From NCBI GenBank assembly GCA_035995185.1, contig DASYKT010000002.1, positions 186,001 to 250,000 on the forward strand: a stretch of DNA of 64,000 bases. Direction: 5' to 3'. The notes beneath the pieces are model-generated. The model saw only the letters and a list, made by a program, of their open reading frames with translations. It made no database searches and was not told the origin of the DNA. The stretch comes from DASYKT01 sp035995185 (lineage in GTDB: Bacteria; Acidobacteriota; Blastocatellia; Pyrinomonadales; Pyrinomonadaceae). Position 1 is the stretch's first letter. Each line of letters starts with the position of its first letter. Made by a program: the position numbers and the translations under genes. This document shows, one piece after another, positions 36,470-44,826 of this stretch.

Positions 36470-37438
36470 ATGGAACCTTTCTTAACGCATCGTCGTAAAC
36501 TGCTGCTGAGGCGGGCTATCACTACGGACGACAAATACATTTTAGAGACACGGAACCTTGTCCACTCGTTTTCGGAAAACGAGGTAGTTTTGGACGATAT
36601 CAATCTGCGGGTCGAGCAAGGCAGCATCTACGGATTCTTAGGGCCGAACGGCGCGGGGAAAACGACGACGCTCAGGCTCGTGCTGGGTTTGCTGAAGAAA
36701 CAGCGCGGTTCGATCCGGGTCTTTGGCCAAAAATTCGACGATAACCGGGTAGAGATTCTGGGCCGGATCGGCTCGCTGATCGAAAGCCCTTCCATTTACG
36801 GGCATCTGACAGCGACGGAAAACCTGAAGCTGCTGCAAAAGATCTACCAATGCCCGAAAGCACGGATCGCGGAAGTGCTGGAGCTGGTCGGCCTGGCAAA
36901 CACCGGTAAGAAAAAGGCGGGCCAGTTTTCGCTCGGCATGAAACAACGGCTGAGCATCGCCATCGCCCTGCTCCACAGCCCAACGCTGCTGATACTGGAC
37001 GAACCGACCAACGGGCTCGACCCGAACGGCATTATCGAGATCAGAGAGCTGCTGCGCCGGTTAAACGGCGAACACGGCATCACCATCGTTATCTCAAGCC
37101 ACCTGCTTTCTGAGATAGACAAGCTGGTCAGCCACATCGGTATCATCAACAAGGGACAGATGATATTTCAGGGCACGCTCGATGACCTAAAGCAAAAGCA
37201 GCAGCAATCTTTGTCGGTTGTTTTTGAGACGAGCGACGAAGCCGTAACGCGTGCGCTTTTTGTTCGCAGCAGTCTTAATGCGAGTTTTAAAGACGGGAAA
37301 TTCAGCATGCCCGCGCTGCCCAAAGAACAGATCGCCCGGATCAACCGCGAACTGGTGGACGGCGGCGTCGAAGTTTTCGAGATAAGCGTGATCAAGAACG
37401 ACCTGGAAACGATCTTTATCGATATGGTGCGCGACTAG
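36470..37438 (+). CDS. ABC transporter ATP-binding protein
   Basis: 322 aa. Walker A GPNGAGKTTT at about residue 62, signature FSLGMKQRLSIA in place of LSGGQ, Walker B LLILDEPTNGLDPNG and the H-loop SSHLLSE. Typical of the ABC-2 exporter ATPases that serve for bacitracin-like peptides or drugs. The proposed ATG lies right behind a family B repeat; the conserved part begins near residue 22, so a later start is possible. The permease gene starts 8 bp after its stop: a two-gene operon. Confidence 0.93.
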   Translation: MEPFLTHRRKLLLRRAITTDDKYILETRNLVHSFSENEVVLDDINLRVEQGSIYGFLGPNGAGKTTTLRLVLGLLKKQRGSIRVFGQKFDDNRVEILGRIGSLIESPSIYGHLTATENLKLLQKIYQCPKARIAEVLELVGLANTGKKKAGQFSLGMKQRLSIAIALLHSPTLLILDEPTNGLDPNGIIEIRELLRRLNGEHGITIVISSHLLSEIDKLVSHIGIINKGQMIFQGTLDDLKQKQQQSLSVVFETSDEAVTRALFVRSSLNASFKDGKFSMPALPKEQIARINRELVDGGVEVFEISVIKNDLETIFIDMVRD

Positions 37439-37445
37439 AACAGTA

Positions 37446-38228
37446 ATGATGACATTTATTCACAGCTTTCAGAGCGAGTGGCTCAAGACAAAACGCAGCC
37501 TGGCATTTTGGATGGTCGTCATCGGCGGTTTTTTTACGCCGTCGATCGTTATCGCCGCGCGGCTGTTTCATTACGACAAGCTGCAGCAGATCTACTCGAG
37601 CGATGATTTCTGGAACTTGCTTTGGAAAAACTCCTGGGAATCGATGGCGCTGTTTTTTCTGCCGCTCGGGGCGATACTATCGACCAGCCTGATCACGCAG
37701 ATCGAATATAAGAACAACACCTGGAAACAACTGCACACGCTGCCGCTTAGTTTTACGACGATCTTTTTTGCCAAGCTGGCGGTGATCGTCGTGCTGATGC
37801 TGGAATTTTTTGCGCTGTTCAATCTTGGGATCTACCTTTCGGCCCTGGTGCCGTACCTGTTGGTGAGCGGCACTCCCTATCCGGCCCAGCCGCTGCCTTA
37901 CATGTTTTTTCTGCAAGAGAATGCGCTGTATTTTTTAGACTGCCTGCCGATCGTGGCGCTGCAATATCTGATCAGCCTGAAATTCAAGAATTTTCTGGTG
38001 CCGGTCGGACTCGGCTTTGTTTTTTGGGTCGCCGCGCTCGGGGCGCTCTCGTGGAAATACGGGTATATCATTCCTTACACCTACGGTATGTTCAATTACC
38101 TGAAAGATGCCACCCAGACGCGGGCCGTGGTCCCGGACGTGAACGTACATCTGCTCGCCATCGGCTATTTCGCCATAATCACCGCCATCAGCTATTTTCT
38201 TTATATAACTAAGAAGGAAAAGGGCTAA
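37446..38228 (+). CDS. ABC-2 type permease
   Basis: 260 aa with six hydrophobic helices (residues about 18-40, 58-78, 104-130, 145-170, 180-205 and 235-256). Partner of the ATPase encoded just upstream. Substrate not readable; the pair resembles lantibiotic-immunity or antibiotic-export systems (inference). Confidence 0.88.
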   Translation: MMTFIHSFQSEWLKTKRSLAFWMVVIGGFFTPSIVIAARLFHYDKLQQIYSSDDFWNLLWKNSWESMALFFLPLGAILSTSLITQIEYKNNTWKQLHTLPLSFTTIFFAKLAVIVVLMLEFFALFNLGIYLSALVPYLLVSGTPYPAQPLPYMFFLQENALYFLDCLPIVALQYLISLKFKNFLVPVGLGFVFWVAALGALSWKYGYIIPYTYGMFNYLKDATQTRAVVPDVNVHLLAIGYFAIITAISYFLYITKKEKG

Positions 38229-38310
38229 GACGGCACGCGGACACCTGCGCGAAATTCCCTTTTTCACGCCAACGCATTATCATAGCGATAGTGTTTCCGC
38301 AGGTAGTCTT

Positions 38311-40251
38311 ATGAGTGAAAATGTACCGGGTGCCCAGGCGAATTCGAATGGGAGTGCACCTAAGATCAAGATAAACGATTTTGTCGTGCGATTTGCGAAT
38401 GTGAACGGCACGGGTTCGGCTTCGGCCAACGCGCTGTTCACCAAGGCGATCTTTCGCATGGGCGTGCCGGTGACGCCAAAGAATATTTTTCCGTCAAACA
38501 TCCAGGGGCTGCCGACCTGGTACGAAGTGCGCGTGAGTGAAAAAGGCCACCTCGGACGCCGCGAAGGCGTCGATCTGATGGTCGCCGTCAATCCGCAGTC
38601 GATGAAAAAAGATTACGCGGACGTGCACCCGGGCGGTTATTTTCTCTACGACAGTTCTAAGCCGCTGCCGCCGGGATACGGCCGCACGGACATCACGCAC
38701 ATCGGCATCCCGCTGATGAAATTAAGTAACGACGCTTTTACCGATGCCCGCCAGCGCCAGCTCTTTAAAAACATTATTTATATCGGCGCGCTGTCGGCCT
38801 TGTTCGACATTGAGTTTCCGGTGCTCGAAGGTTTGATCGGCGAGCAATTCAAGGGCAAGGAAAAACTGATCGAGCCGAACATCAAGGCGCTCAACATCGG
38901 CGCCGCTCATGTGCGGGAAAATTTCGAATGTCCATTCGGCCTGCGGATGGAGCGCCGCGATCTGTTGGGCGACAAAATTCTTTACGGAGGCAATTCCGCC
39001 TGCGCGCTGGGGGCGATCTACGCCGGCGCGACCGTCGCCGCCTGGTACCCGATCACGCCTTCGACATCGGTGGTCGATGCTTTTGCGAAATACGCCGCGA
39101 AATACCGCGTCGATGCCGAAACGGGAAAAAATAATTACGCCATCGTGCAGGCCGAAGACGAACTCGCCGCGATCGGCATGGTGATGGGCGCCTGCTGGAA
39201 CGGCGCGCGGGCCTTTACGGCGACCAGCGGCCCGGGCGTTTCGTTAATGAATGAATTTTTGGGCCTCGGTTATTTTGCGGAGGTGCCGACCGTGCTGATC
39301 GATGTGCAGCGCACCGGCCCTTCGACCGGAATGCCGACGCGCACGCAGCAATCCGATATCCTGCTGGCGGCCTACGCCTCGCACGGCGACACCAAGCATC
39401 CGCTGCTTTTCCCCGCCACGCCAAAAGAATGTTTTGAAATGACGGCCGACGCTTTCGATCTGACCGAGCAGCTGCAGACGCCGGTGATAATAATGACGGA
39501 TCTTGATCTCGGGATGAACGACCACGTGACCGAAGCGCTCGAGTGGGACGATACGCGCGCCTACAACCGCGGAAAAGTTCTCACCGCCGGCCAATTGGAC
39601 GCGATCGGCGGCGTGGCAAACAACATGGAGGTCGAAGCGATGACGAACGGCGATCATGCTTCCACCTCACCGCTGGAGCAATTTCGCGAAAAATTCGGCC
39701 GCTATCTGGACATAGATGACGACGGTATTCCCTATCGTACGATCCCCGGAACACATGAAACCAAAGGCGCTTTTGTCACGCGCGGTTCTTCGCGCGATGA
39801 GTATGCGGTTTATACCGAAGACGGCGACGTATACCGCCGCAACGTCGACCGCCTGGCGCGCAAATGGGACACGGCGAAAGAATTGGTCCCGCAGCCCTAT
39901 TTTTACGGGTCAGAACCGGGAGCAGTAGCGACCGGGTTTCCTCCCGGAGTAATATTTTTCGGCACATCGACTTACGCGGCGGAAGAAGCGATCGAATTTT
40001 TAGCTGAGGATGGTATAAATCTGAACGCGATGCGCGTGCGCGGATTTCCCTTCGGCAAGGCGTTTCGCGAATTTGTCGACGCTCACGAAAAGGTTTTTGT
40101 CATCGAACAAAACCGCGACGCGCAGTTCAAGAGCCTGATGATGATCGAACTTGGAATAAACCCGGCAAAACTTGTCTCGGTGCTTAACTACGACGGCATG
40201 CCGATCACGGCAGATAATATTTACCGGCAGATCAAGGGAAATTTAGAATAG
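38311..40251 (+). CDS. korA: 2-oxoacid:ferredoxin oxidoreductase, alpha (fused gamma-alpha) subunit
   Basis: 646 aa. The first 200 residues are the gamma domain (FVVRFANVNGTGSASANALFTKAIF), residues from about 215 the pyrimidine-binding alpha domain (LGAIYAGATVAAWYPITPSTSV, DELAAIGMVMGACWNGARA, TSGPGVSLMNEF). It works with KorB (42249) to oxidise a 2-oxoacid, probably 2-oxoglutarate, to the CoA ester with reduction of ferredoxin. Odd: residues 533-543 (GSEPGAVATGF) are encoded by a 29-bp REP-family sequence (39909-39937). A diverged second copy of its 3' end lies at 41609-41650. Which 2-oxoacid is used is not settled. Confidence 0.9.
   Translation: MSENVPGAQANSNGSAPKIKINDFVVRFANVNGTGSASANALFTKAIFRMGVPVTPKNIFPSNIQGLPTWYEVRVSEKGHLGRREGVDLMVAVNPQSMKKDYADVHPGGYFLYDSSKPLPPGYGRTDITHIGIPLMKLSNDAFTDARQRQLFKNIIYIGALSALFDIEFPVLEGLIGEQFKGKEKLIEPNIKALNIGAAHVRENFECPFGLRMERRDLLGDKILYGGNSACALGAIYAGATVAAWYPITPSTSVVDAFAKYAAKYRVDAETGKNNYAIVQAEDELAAIGMVMGACWNGARAFTATSGPGVSLMNEFLGLGYFAEVPTVLIDVQRTGPSTGMPTRTQQSDILLAAYASHGDTKHPLLFPATPKECFEMTADAFDLTEQLQTPVIIMTDLDLGMNDHVTEALEWDDTRAYNRGKVLTAGQLDAIGGVANNMEVEAMTNGDHASTSPLEQFREKFGRYLDIDDDGIPYRTIPGTHETKGAFVTRGSSRDEYAVYTEDGDVYRRNVDRLARKWDTAKELVPQPYFYGSEPGAVATGFPPGVIFFGTSTYAAEEAIEFLAEDGINLNAMRVRGFPFGKAFREFVDAHEKVFVIEQNRDAQFKSLMMIELGINPAKLVSVLNYDGMPITADNIYRQIKGNLE
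39909..39937 (+). repeat. REP-family arm carried in frame inside korA
   Basis: 29 bp matching the arms of the 2395-2641 element at 28 of 29 positions (GTCAGAACCGGGAGC, one base change, then GTAGCGACCGGGT). Its translation, with the junction codons, is GSEPGAVATGF, in a linker before the strand GVIFFGTS, so the frame is kept. A second arm is not found within the gene. Confidence 0.85.
40210..40250 (+). repeat. 3' end of korA, direct repeat copy 1
   Basis: The last codons of korA (ends of the repeat: GCAGATAATA and TTTAGAATA). It matches 41609-41650 at about 34 of 42 aligned positions with a single one-base indel. The two copies flank the protease gene. Confidence 0.75.
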
Positions 40252-40254
40252 CTG

Positions 40255-41601
40255 ATGACGCTTTACAGACTAAAATCTGCTCTGATTATTTTGATTCAGT
40301 TGTCATTTATCTTGGCCAATACGGCAGTGGGACAGAAATCTCGGCCTCGCCGCAAACCTGTTGAAACAACTTCGGTTAATAAATCCCTAACACCTCGGCA
40401 AATTGCTGAAAAGGTCCTTCCGTCACTTGTGGTTGTGGTAACACAAGATAACCAAGGCGACGCTATTGTGCAAGGAAGCGGTTTTGTATATAAGCAAGGC
40501 TTAGTTGCTACGAATCTCCATGTCTTCAAAAGAGCATCAAGCGCTTTCGTAAGACTTGCAGGCGGTAACGTAAATTACAAAGTTACGGAAGTGGTTGGGA
40601 TCGATGTTCAACATGACTTGTGTCTTGTTCGAATTGCAGATAGCTCGGTTCCGCCTCTTACAATCAATGTGTTAAATGGGGTATCGATGGGGGATGAAGT
40701 TTTTGCTTTCGGGAATCCGAAAGGTTTGGAAGGTTCCGTATCAAAAGGCATAGTAAGTAGTGTGCGAAGTGATATAGGGCTTATCCAAATCGACGCAGCA
40801 ATTTCACCCGGTTCCAGTGGCGGGCCAGTTGTTAATAACCGAGCTCAAGTTATTGGAATTGCAGTTTCATCCTTTATTAGCGGTCAGAATCTGAACTTTG
40901 CGATTCCAACCAAATTTTTGGCGAATGTGAAGGAACAATTTGCTGGTCTTGTGCCGGACGCCGGAGCTGCTTCTGTTAGTGACAAAGAAAATGAGCATTT
41001 AGAAGGACCTGTCAAAAGTTACATCACCACTGTCGCTCCTTTCGAATATGATGATCGGCTTAATAAATATATCGAACAGCCTCGGCAAAATATCGGTAAA
41101 CGGGTTTTTGACCAATTTGGAAACTTAATTGAGGAGTGGACCTATAACTATGGCGACCTCGCTTGGAAATATTTTTACTCTTATGACGAAAACGGATACC
41201 TACTCGGCCAGATTTGGGAACCGGTAGATGGAAAGCGAGAAAGTTTCCAATTTACGACCGCTCAAAGTAGAAACCGAAAGATGAGTAGTATCAACTTAAT
41301 TGGTACCTTCGAAAACGCTCAGGGAAAATGGGTTTATGACCAACTGGGAAACAATATTGAAACGATCTCAAAATTGATAGGAACACACTCGATCACGTCT
41401 TATAACCGAAAGGGATTAGAGCTTGAACTTAAATATTATGTAGATGGGGTACTTACGCAAGGAAATCAAAAATCTTATGAATTTGACGAAAATGGTAATT
41501 GGATAAAAGTCAGCAATTTGCATTATGACTCCAGATTTCCTTCGTTGGGATACAGGCAAAATTCCATTCTGTATCGCGAAATATCATATTTTCACCAATG
41601 A
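40255..41601 (+). CDS. Trypsin-like (S1C/DegP-type) serine protease with C-terminal YD-like region
   Basis: 448 aa. Signal peptide (LIILIQLSFILANTAVG). Catalytic triad: His in ATNLHVF, Asp in VQHDLCLV, Ser in SPGSSGGPVV. Unlike DegP it has no PDZ domain; the C-terminal 180 residues are Tyr/Asp/Asn-rich with a FDQFGNLIEEWTY, YSYDENGYLLGQ pattern like YD/RHS-type repeats. The gene starts 3 bp after the korA stop and is AT-rich compared with korA. It lies between copies of the korA 3' end (40210-40250 and 41609-41650), so it looks like an insertion. Confidence 0.85.
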   Translation: MTLYRLKSALIILIQLSFILANTAVGQKSRPRRKPVETTSVNKSLTPRQIAEKVLPSLVVVVTQDNQGDAIVQGSGFVYKQGLVATNLHVFKRASSAFVRLAGGNVNYKVTEVVGIDVQHDLCLVRIADSSVPPLTINVLNGVSMGDEVFAFGNPKGLEGSVSKGIVSSVRSDIGLIQIDAAISPGSSGGPVVNNRAQVIGIAVSSFISGQNLNFAIPTKFLANVKEQFAGLVPDAGAASVSDKENEHLEGPVKSYITTVAPFEYDDRLNKYIEQPRQNIGKRVFDQFGNLIEEWTYNYGDLAWKYFYSYDENGYLLGQIWEPVDGKRESFQFTTAQSRNRKMSSINLIGTFENAQGKWVYDQLGNNIETISKLIGTHSITSYNRKGLELELKYYVDGVLTQGNQKSYEFDENGNWIKVSNLHYDSRFPSLGYRQNSILYREISYFHQ

Positions 41602-41608
41602 TGTTGGC

Positions 41609-41650
41609 GCATATAATCTTTACGAGCAGATTAAAAGGAAACTTAGAATA
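41609..41650 (+). repeat. Diverged relic of the korA 3' end, direct repeat copy 2
   Basis: Aligned to 40210-40250: GCATATAATCTTTAC for GCAGATAATATTTAC, and so on to CTTAGAATA for TTTAGAATA; seven substitutions and one inserted A. The insertion shifts the frame and the stop codon is lost, so it is not functional. Confidence 0.7.
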
Positions 41651-41668
41651 CATTCACCAAAGCGAAAT

Positions 41669-42037
41669 ATGATCTCAGTTCGCCCGGCTGCGGAAAATGA
41701 CATTGATGCCCTTTGCTCGTTAGACCTGATTGCGCAGAGCGAAGATGAACGCCGGGAATTTATTCGCGGAGAGGTTGTTTCCGGCAATTGCTTTGTCGCC
41801 GCCCAGGACGAAAAAATTATCGGTTACGGGGTGTTAAATTACACCTTTCACCATACCGGCTGTATCGATATGCTTTACATTGATTCGGGCCACCGGCGAA
41901 GCGGCGCGGGCGCGGCCTTAGTGCAGCATATGGAGTCGCTCTGCCAAACGAGCCACGGCAAACTTGTCCGCCGCATACCCGGAAACTACGATTCGGCCAT
42001 ACGCATCGACTGCCGCGGAAGAGATCCCGGCAAATAA
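41669..42037 (+). CDS. GNAT-family acetyltransferase, short
   Basis: 122 aa from ATG 41669 (the longer upstream frame is only the relic of korA). Acetyl-CoA motif A is present: MLYIDSGHRRSGAGAALVQHMES (R-x-x-G-x-G/A). After KLV the sequence (RRIPGNYDSAIRIDCRGRDPGK) is unlike the usual strand 5 to strand 7 of GNATs, and the protein ends early, so a frameshift or truncation is likely; another frame stays open past the stop for about 12 codons but does not clearly resemble a GNAT either. Function doubtful. Confidence 0.6.
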   Translation: MISVRPAAENDIDALCSLDLIAQSEDERREFIRGEVVSGNCFVAAQDEKIIGYGVLNYTFHHTGCIDMLYIDSGHRRSGAGAALVQHMESLCQTSHGKLVRRIPGNYDSAIRIDCRGRDPGK

Positions 42038-42248
42038 CCCTTGGGAGGGCGTATGCTAAGGCGGCCGTCGTTACTAAAGGAAGTGTCCAGAGAGCCATCG
42101 TCTCTCGAGCGCGATTTGTACGTTTAATATTACGGCCTTTTTACTCTTAATGAGCTGAGCTGTCCCGGGCATATATGCCTAATCTTCACTTTTTACAATA
42201 AACAAATTACAATCGCTTTGACGGCAATTTCTTATACCCGGAGATACG

Positions 42249-43301
42249 ATGACGTACGTAAGATCCACTTTTCGCCACCCGGCACTGCCGAAAAACGAAC
42301 TCGGCTACACGGTCGATTATTACGAAGGCTCGCTTTCGACGCTCTGCGCAGGCTGTGGGCACGATTCCATCAACGCGGCTATTACCCAGGCGTGTTGGGA
42401 GATGAACATCGAGCCGCACAAGGTGGCAAAGCTTTCGGGCATCGGCTGTTCGTCAAAATCGCCGGCATATTTTCTGTCGAATTCGCATGGTTTTAATTCA
42501 GTGCACGGCCGGATGCCTTCGGTGGCGACGGGCGCCAACCTGGCGAATCGCGATTTGATCTATCTTGGCGTGTCGGGCGATGGCGATTCGGCTTCGATCG
42601 GCATGGGACAATTCGTCCACGTCATCCGCCGCAATCTGAATATGGTCTATCTGGTAATGAACAACGGCTGTTACGGATTGACCAAGGGTCAGGATTCCGC
42701 CACCGCCGATGCCGGTTCGAAGAGCAAAGCGGGTTCGGTAAATCTGTTTGAAGCGATCGACCTGGCGAGCCTGGCCATCGAGCTCGGCGCCACTTTTGTC
42801 GCGCAGAGTTTTTCCGGCGACAAGGAACAGCTTGTGCCGCTGCTCAAGGCCGCGATGCATCACAAAGGTTTTGCGTTTCTGAATGTCATCTCGCCGTGTG
42901 TTACTTTTAACAACAATCCGGGTTCGACGAAATCTTACGATTACGTCCGCGAACATATGGAGACGACGACGCTGGTTGATTTTGTTCCGCTGATGCGCGA
43001 GATCACCGCTAACTACGAGTCCGGAAGTGTCGAGGACCTGACCATGCACGACGGTACGACTATTCACCTGCACAAACTCGCTAAAGACTGGGACCCGCTT
43101 GACCGTGTTTCCGCGGCCAACGCAATGATGAAGGCGCGGGCGAAAGGCGAGATATTAACCGGCTTGCTCTATCTGGATGAAAACTCAAAAGATCTGCACG
43201 AACTGGTTCAAACCACCGATAACCCCCTTAATTCCCTGGGGGCCGCCGACCTATGCCCCGGCTCAGATGTTTTATCTAAATTAAATAGCAGCCTGCGCTG
43301 A
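42249..43301 (+). CDS. korB: 2-oxoacid:ferredoxin oxidoreductase, beta subunit
   Basis: 350 aa. Thiamine diphosphate and Fe-S features are clear: LCAGCGHDSINAAITQA, GIGCSSKSPAYF, SGDGDSASIGMGQF with the ThDP-Mg motif, and MNNGCYGLTKGQDSA. It forms the catalytic core with KorA encoded at 38311. Usually korA and korB are adjacent; here they are 2.0 kb apart, with the protease and the GNAT gene between them, so the two may now be transcribed separately. About 210 bp before its ATG have no gene and could hold its own promoter. Confidence 0.92.
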   Translation: MTYVRSTFRHPALPKNELGYTVDYYEGSLSTLCAGCGHDSINAAITQACWEMNIEPHKVAKLSGIGCSSKSPAYFLSNSHGFNSVHGRMPSVATGANLANRDLIYLGVSGDGDSASIGMGQFVHVIRRNLNMVYLVMNNGCYGLTKGQDSATADAGSKSKAGSVNLFEAIDLASLAIELGATFVAQSFSGDKEQLVPLLKAAMHHKGFAFLNVISPCVTFNNNPGSTKSYDYVREHMETTTLVDFVPLMREITANYESGSVEDLTMHDGTTIHLHKLAKDWDPLDRVSAANAMMKARAKGEILTGLLYLDENSKDLHELVQTTDNPLNSLGAADLCPGSDVLSKLNSSLR

Positions 43302-43371
43302 GCGACGATTGATCTATCCAAAAGCCCGATTTTTATGTGCCTTATAAATTCACCCTTTTAAGACTATGCCG

Positions 43372-43392
43372 CTGACCTTATGAATGCCATTC
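43372..43392. repeat. attL-like direct repeat
   Basis: CTGACCTTATGAATGCCATT plus C, identical to the tRNA-Ala segment at 52331-52351 except T for C at the ninth base. It marks the left end of the island. Confidence 0.85.
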
Positions 43393-43426
43393 CGTTTCAG
43401 ATGGAATTTTATAGGTACTAAAGACG

Positions 43427-43496
43427 ACTGAATAATTGAAAATTATCAAATAAATCAACAATTTACGCCGTGTGTGAAGAATTTCAATTATTCAGT
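43427..43496. repeat. 15-bp perfect inverted repeat beside attL
   Basis: ACTGAATAATTGAAA at 43427-43441 and its exact complement at 43482-43496, loop of 40 nt. The loop contains ACGCCGTGTGTGAAG (43465-43479), the exact reverse complement of 51179-51193 just before the integrase ATG. May be binding sites for recombination proteins. Confidence 0.7.
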
Positions 43497-43503
43497 TTTA
43501 TCC

Positions 43504-43543
43504 TTATCCGTTCAACTTTTAGTGACGAATTGGTGACGTAATA
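43504..43543 (+). repeat. 40-bp direct repeat, left copy (integrase-tail-like)
   Basis: Matches 46962-47001 at 35 of 40 positions, including 22 consecutive bases ending GAATTGGTGACG. In one frame it reads FSDELVT followed by a stop, similar to the FSDQSVT near the C-terminus of the integrase at 52237-52256. The two copies bracket the RiPP genes. Confidence 0.75.
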
Positions 43544-43581
43544 CAGTATGAGGCCCGTCGTCACCTCCGCACTGAAGGCTC

Positions 43582-44136
43582 TCATGCTAGCTTCTGGAAA
43601 CCTACGCCAAGTCGCCCATCAAACCGGCTTTCGGCGCATGCTCCGTCCCGGCGAACGTAAAAAAGCACGCACTGAACTTGTACAGATCCAGTGAAAGGTT
43701 CTCGCCAATGAGGCAACCTCTGTCCATAGTATACGATACCGTCACCAGGCTCCAGGGTCACATCAATGTCGCCGTTAGGCGTGCGGAACCATAAAGGCCA
43801 GGGTGCGTCGCCCCCTGCGCAGATCGAAACGCTCACTTCGCTAGCCTCGCGGTCTACGTGGATCGGCATTTGGGCTCCAGGGCCGTGTAGTCTAGCATAG
43901 CTGTAGGATGGCCAAAGGTCGGCACCCACCATTCGCTCAACTTTTGTTTGGCCTAGTAACAGCAAGGTCTCAGTCAAAGGGTCGGCGTACAGCCTAGGGG
44001 CAGTTTCGATTAAATCGTCCGATACACTCATAGTACCGGTCCGGTGCCTCAGCAGCACGTACTGAAAGATCAGTTCCGTCAACGACTGATCCAAGAGACC
44101 TGGTACCTTCATATACCCACTATCTTCAAGACCCAT
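43582..44136 (-). CDS. 2-oxoglutarate/Fe(II)-dependent oxygenase (prolyl-4-hydroxylase-like)
   Basis: 184 aa from ATG 44136, preferred over the upstream TTG at 44181 because of GAGGTG at about 44147-44152. The HxD...H iron motif is present: H93-V-D95 in MPIHVDREAS and H143 in RLPHWREPF, with an arginine-rich end (FYVRR) that could bind 2-oxoglutarate. The strand SVSICAGG and WFRTPNGDIDVTLEPGDGIVYYG follow the double-stranded beta-helix order of the P4H group. Divergent from the precursor gene; the likely substrate is the precursor peptide (inference). Confidence 0.75.
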   Translation of the reverse strand: MGLEDSGYMKVPGLLDQSLTELIFQYVLLRHRTGTMSVSDDLIETAPRLYADPLTETLLLLGQTKVERMVGADLWPSYSYARLHGPGAQMPIHVDREASEVSVSICAGGDAPWPLWFRTPNGDIDVTLEPGDGIVYYGQRLPHWREPFTGSVQVQCVLFYVRRDGACAESRFDGRLGVGFQKLA

Positions 44137-44590
44137 TGTGCTTCTACACCTCGTAGGTTGCTTTTCACTAAGTTTACACAATTCTCAACGACTTTGGCTT
44201 GGTCAGGCAAGCGGTGTGATTAAATGCCAGTTCTATGCATGGTTCCTCGCGAACTAATCCTACCAGTTCTCCGTCCCCTCCACTCCAAAGGATCGTGACG
44301 CGTTCTGATTTCCACAGCCGCTTCAGCTTGACCAAACTCTTTCTCAGAATCGGTGCTCATCTCGTTCCGCCGCTTCTTTTACTCGTGCAACGGGTTCGCC
44401 GAAACTCCTAACTCCCGCGATCCATTCACCACCAACTGACTCTCCACCACCTCTCTATCGAATTCATCATCGTACTTTCTTATACTCTTAATTTTACTAT
44501 GAGTTTCATATTCGGCTAAATTAGACTACCTCACTGTGTTACACTAGCAGTGTTAAGGAAATTTCCCATTAGTCAGTGAGGCGAGTCATT

Positions 44591-44803
44591 ATGAATTTGT
44601 CGATTGATCACGAGAACCTGTCCGGCTCCGAAGAAAAAGAGATTACCGCACTACGCGACGAACTAATTGACCACCCAGTGGTCCAACGGGTCGTTGACCG
44701 GATTGGCGAAGGTGCCGATCAAGCATCTACCGGGCATACAAGTCACTCAAGTCATTCCACTCATGCGACGCACTCCAGCGGCTGGTTGTCTCCGAAGCGC
44801 TGA
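44591..44803 (+). CDS. RiPP precursor peptide with His-x-Ser/Thr repeats
   Basis: 70 aa from ATG 44591, chosen over GTG 44576 because GAGG sits at 44578-44581, 9 bp upstream. The first 40 residues look like a leader (LIDHPVVQRVVDRIGE). The core carries five consecutive triplets HTS, HSS, HST, HAT, HSS at residues 49-63, followed by GWLSPKR. Similar small peptides with FxS or HxS repeats are substrates of radical SAM/SPASM maturases (FxsA, HxsA families). The maturase lies convergently at 45424-46674. The His residues could be crosslinked or hydroxylated; product activity is unknown. Confidence 0.8.
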   Translation: MNLSIDHENLSGSEEKEITALRDELIDHPVVQRVVDRIGEGADQASTGHTSHSSHSTHATHSSGWLSPKR

Positions 44804-44826
44804 CGGGTCGGCGAGCTAGTTGTGTT

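Noticed and set aside
43504..43543. Second attL-like site for a nested island
   Set aside because: No tRNA-like 21-bp core follows within 100 bp, as would be expected next to an integrase 3' end.
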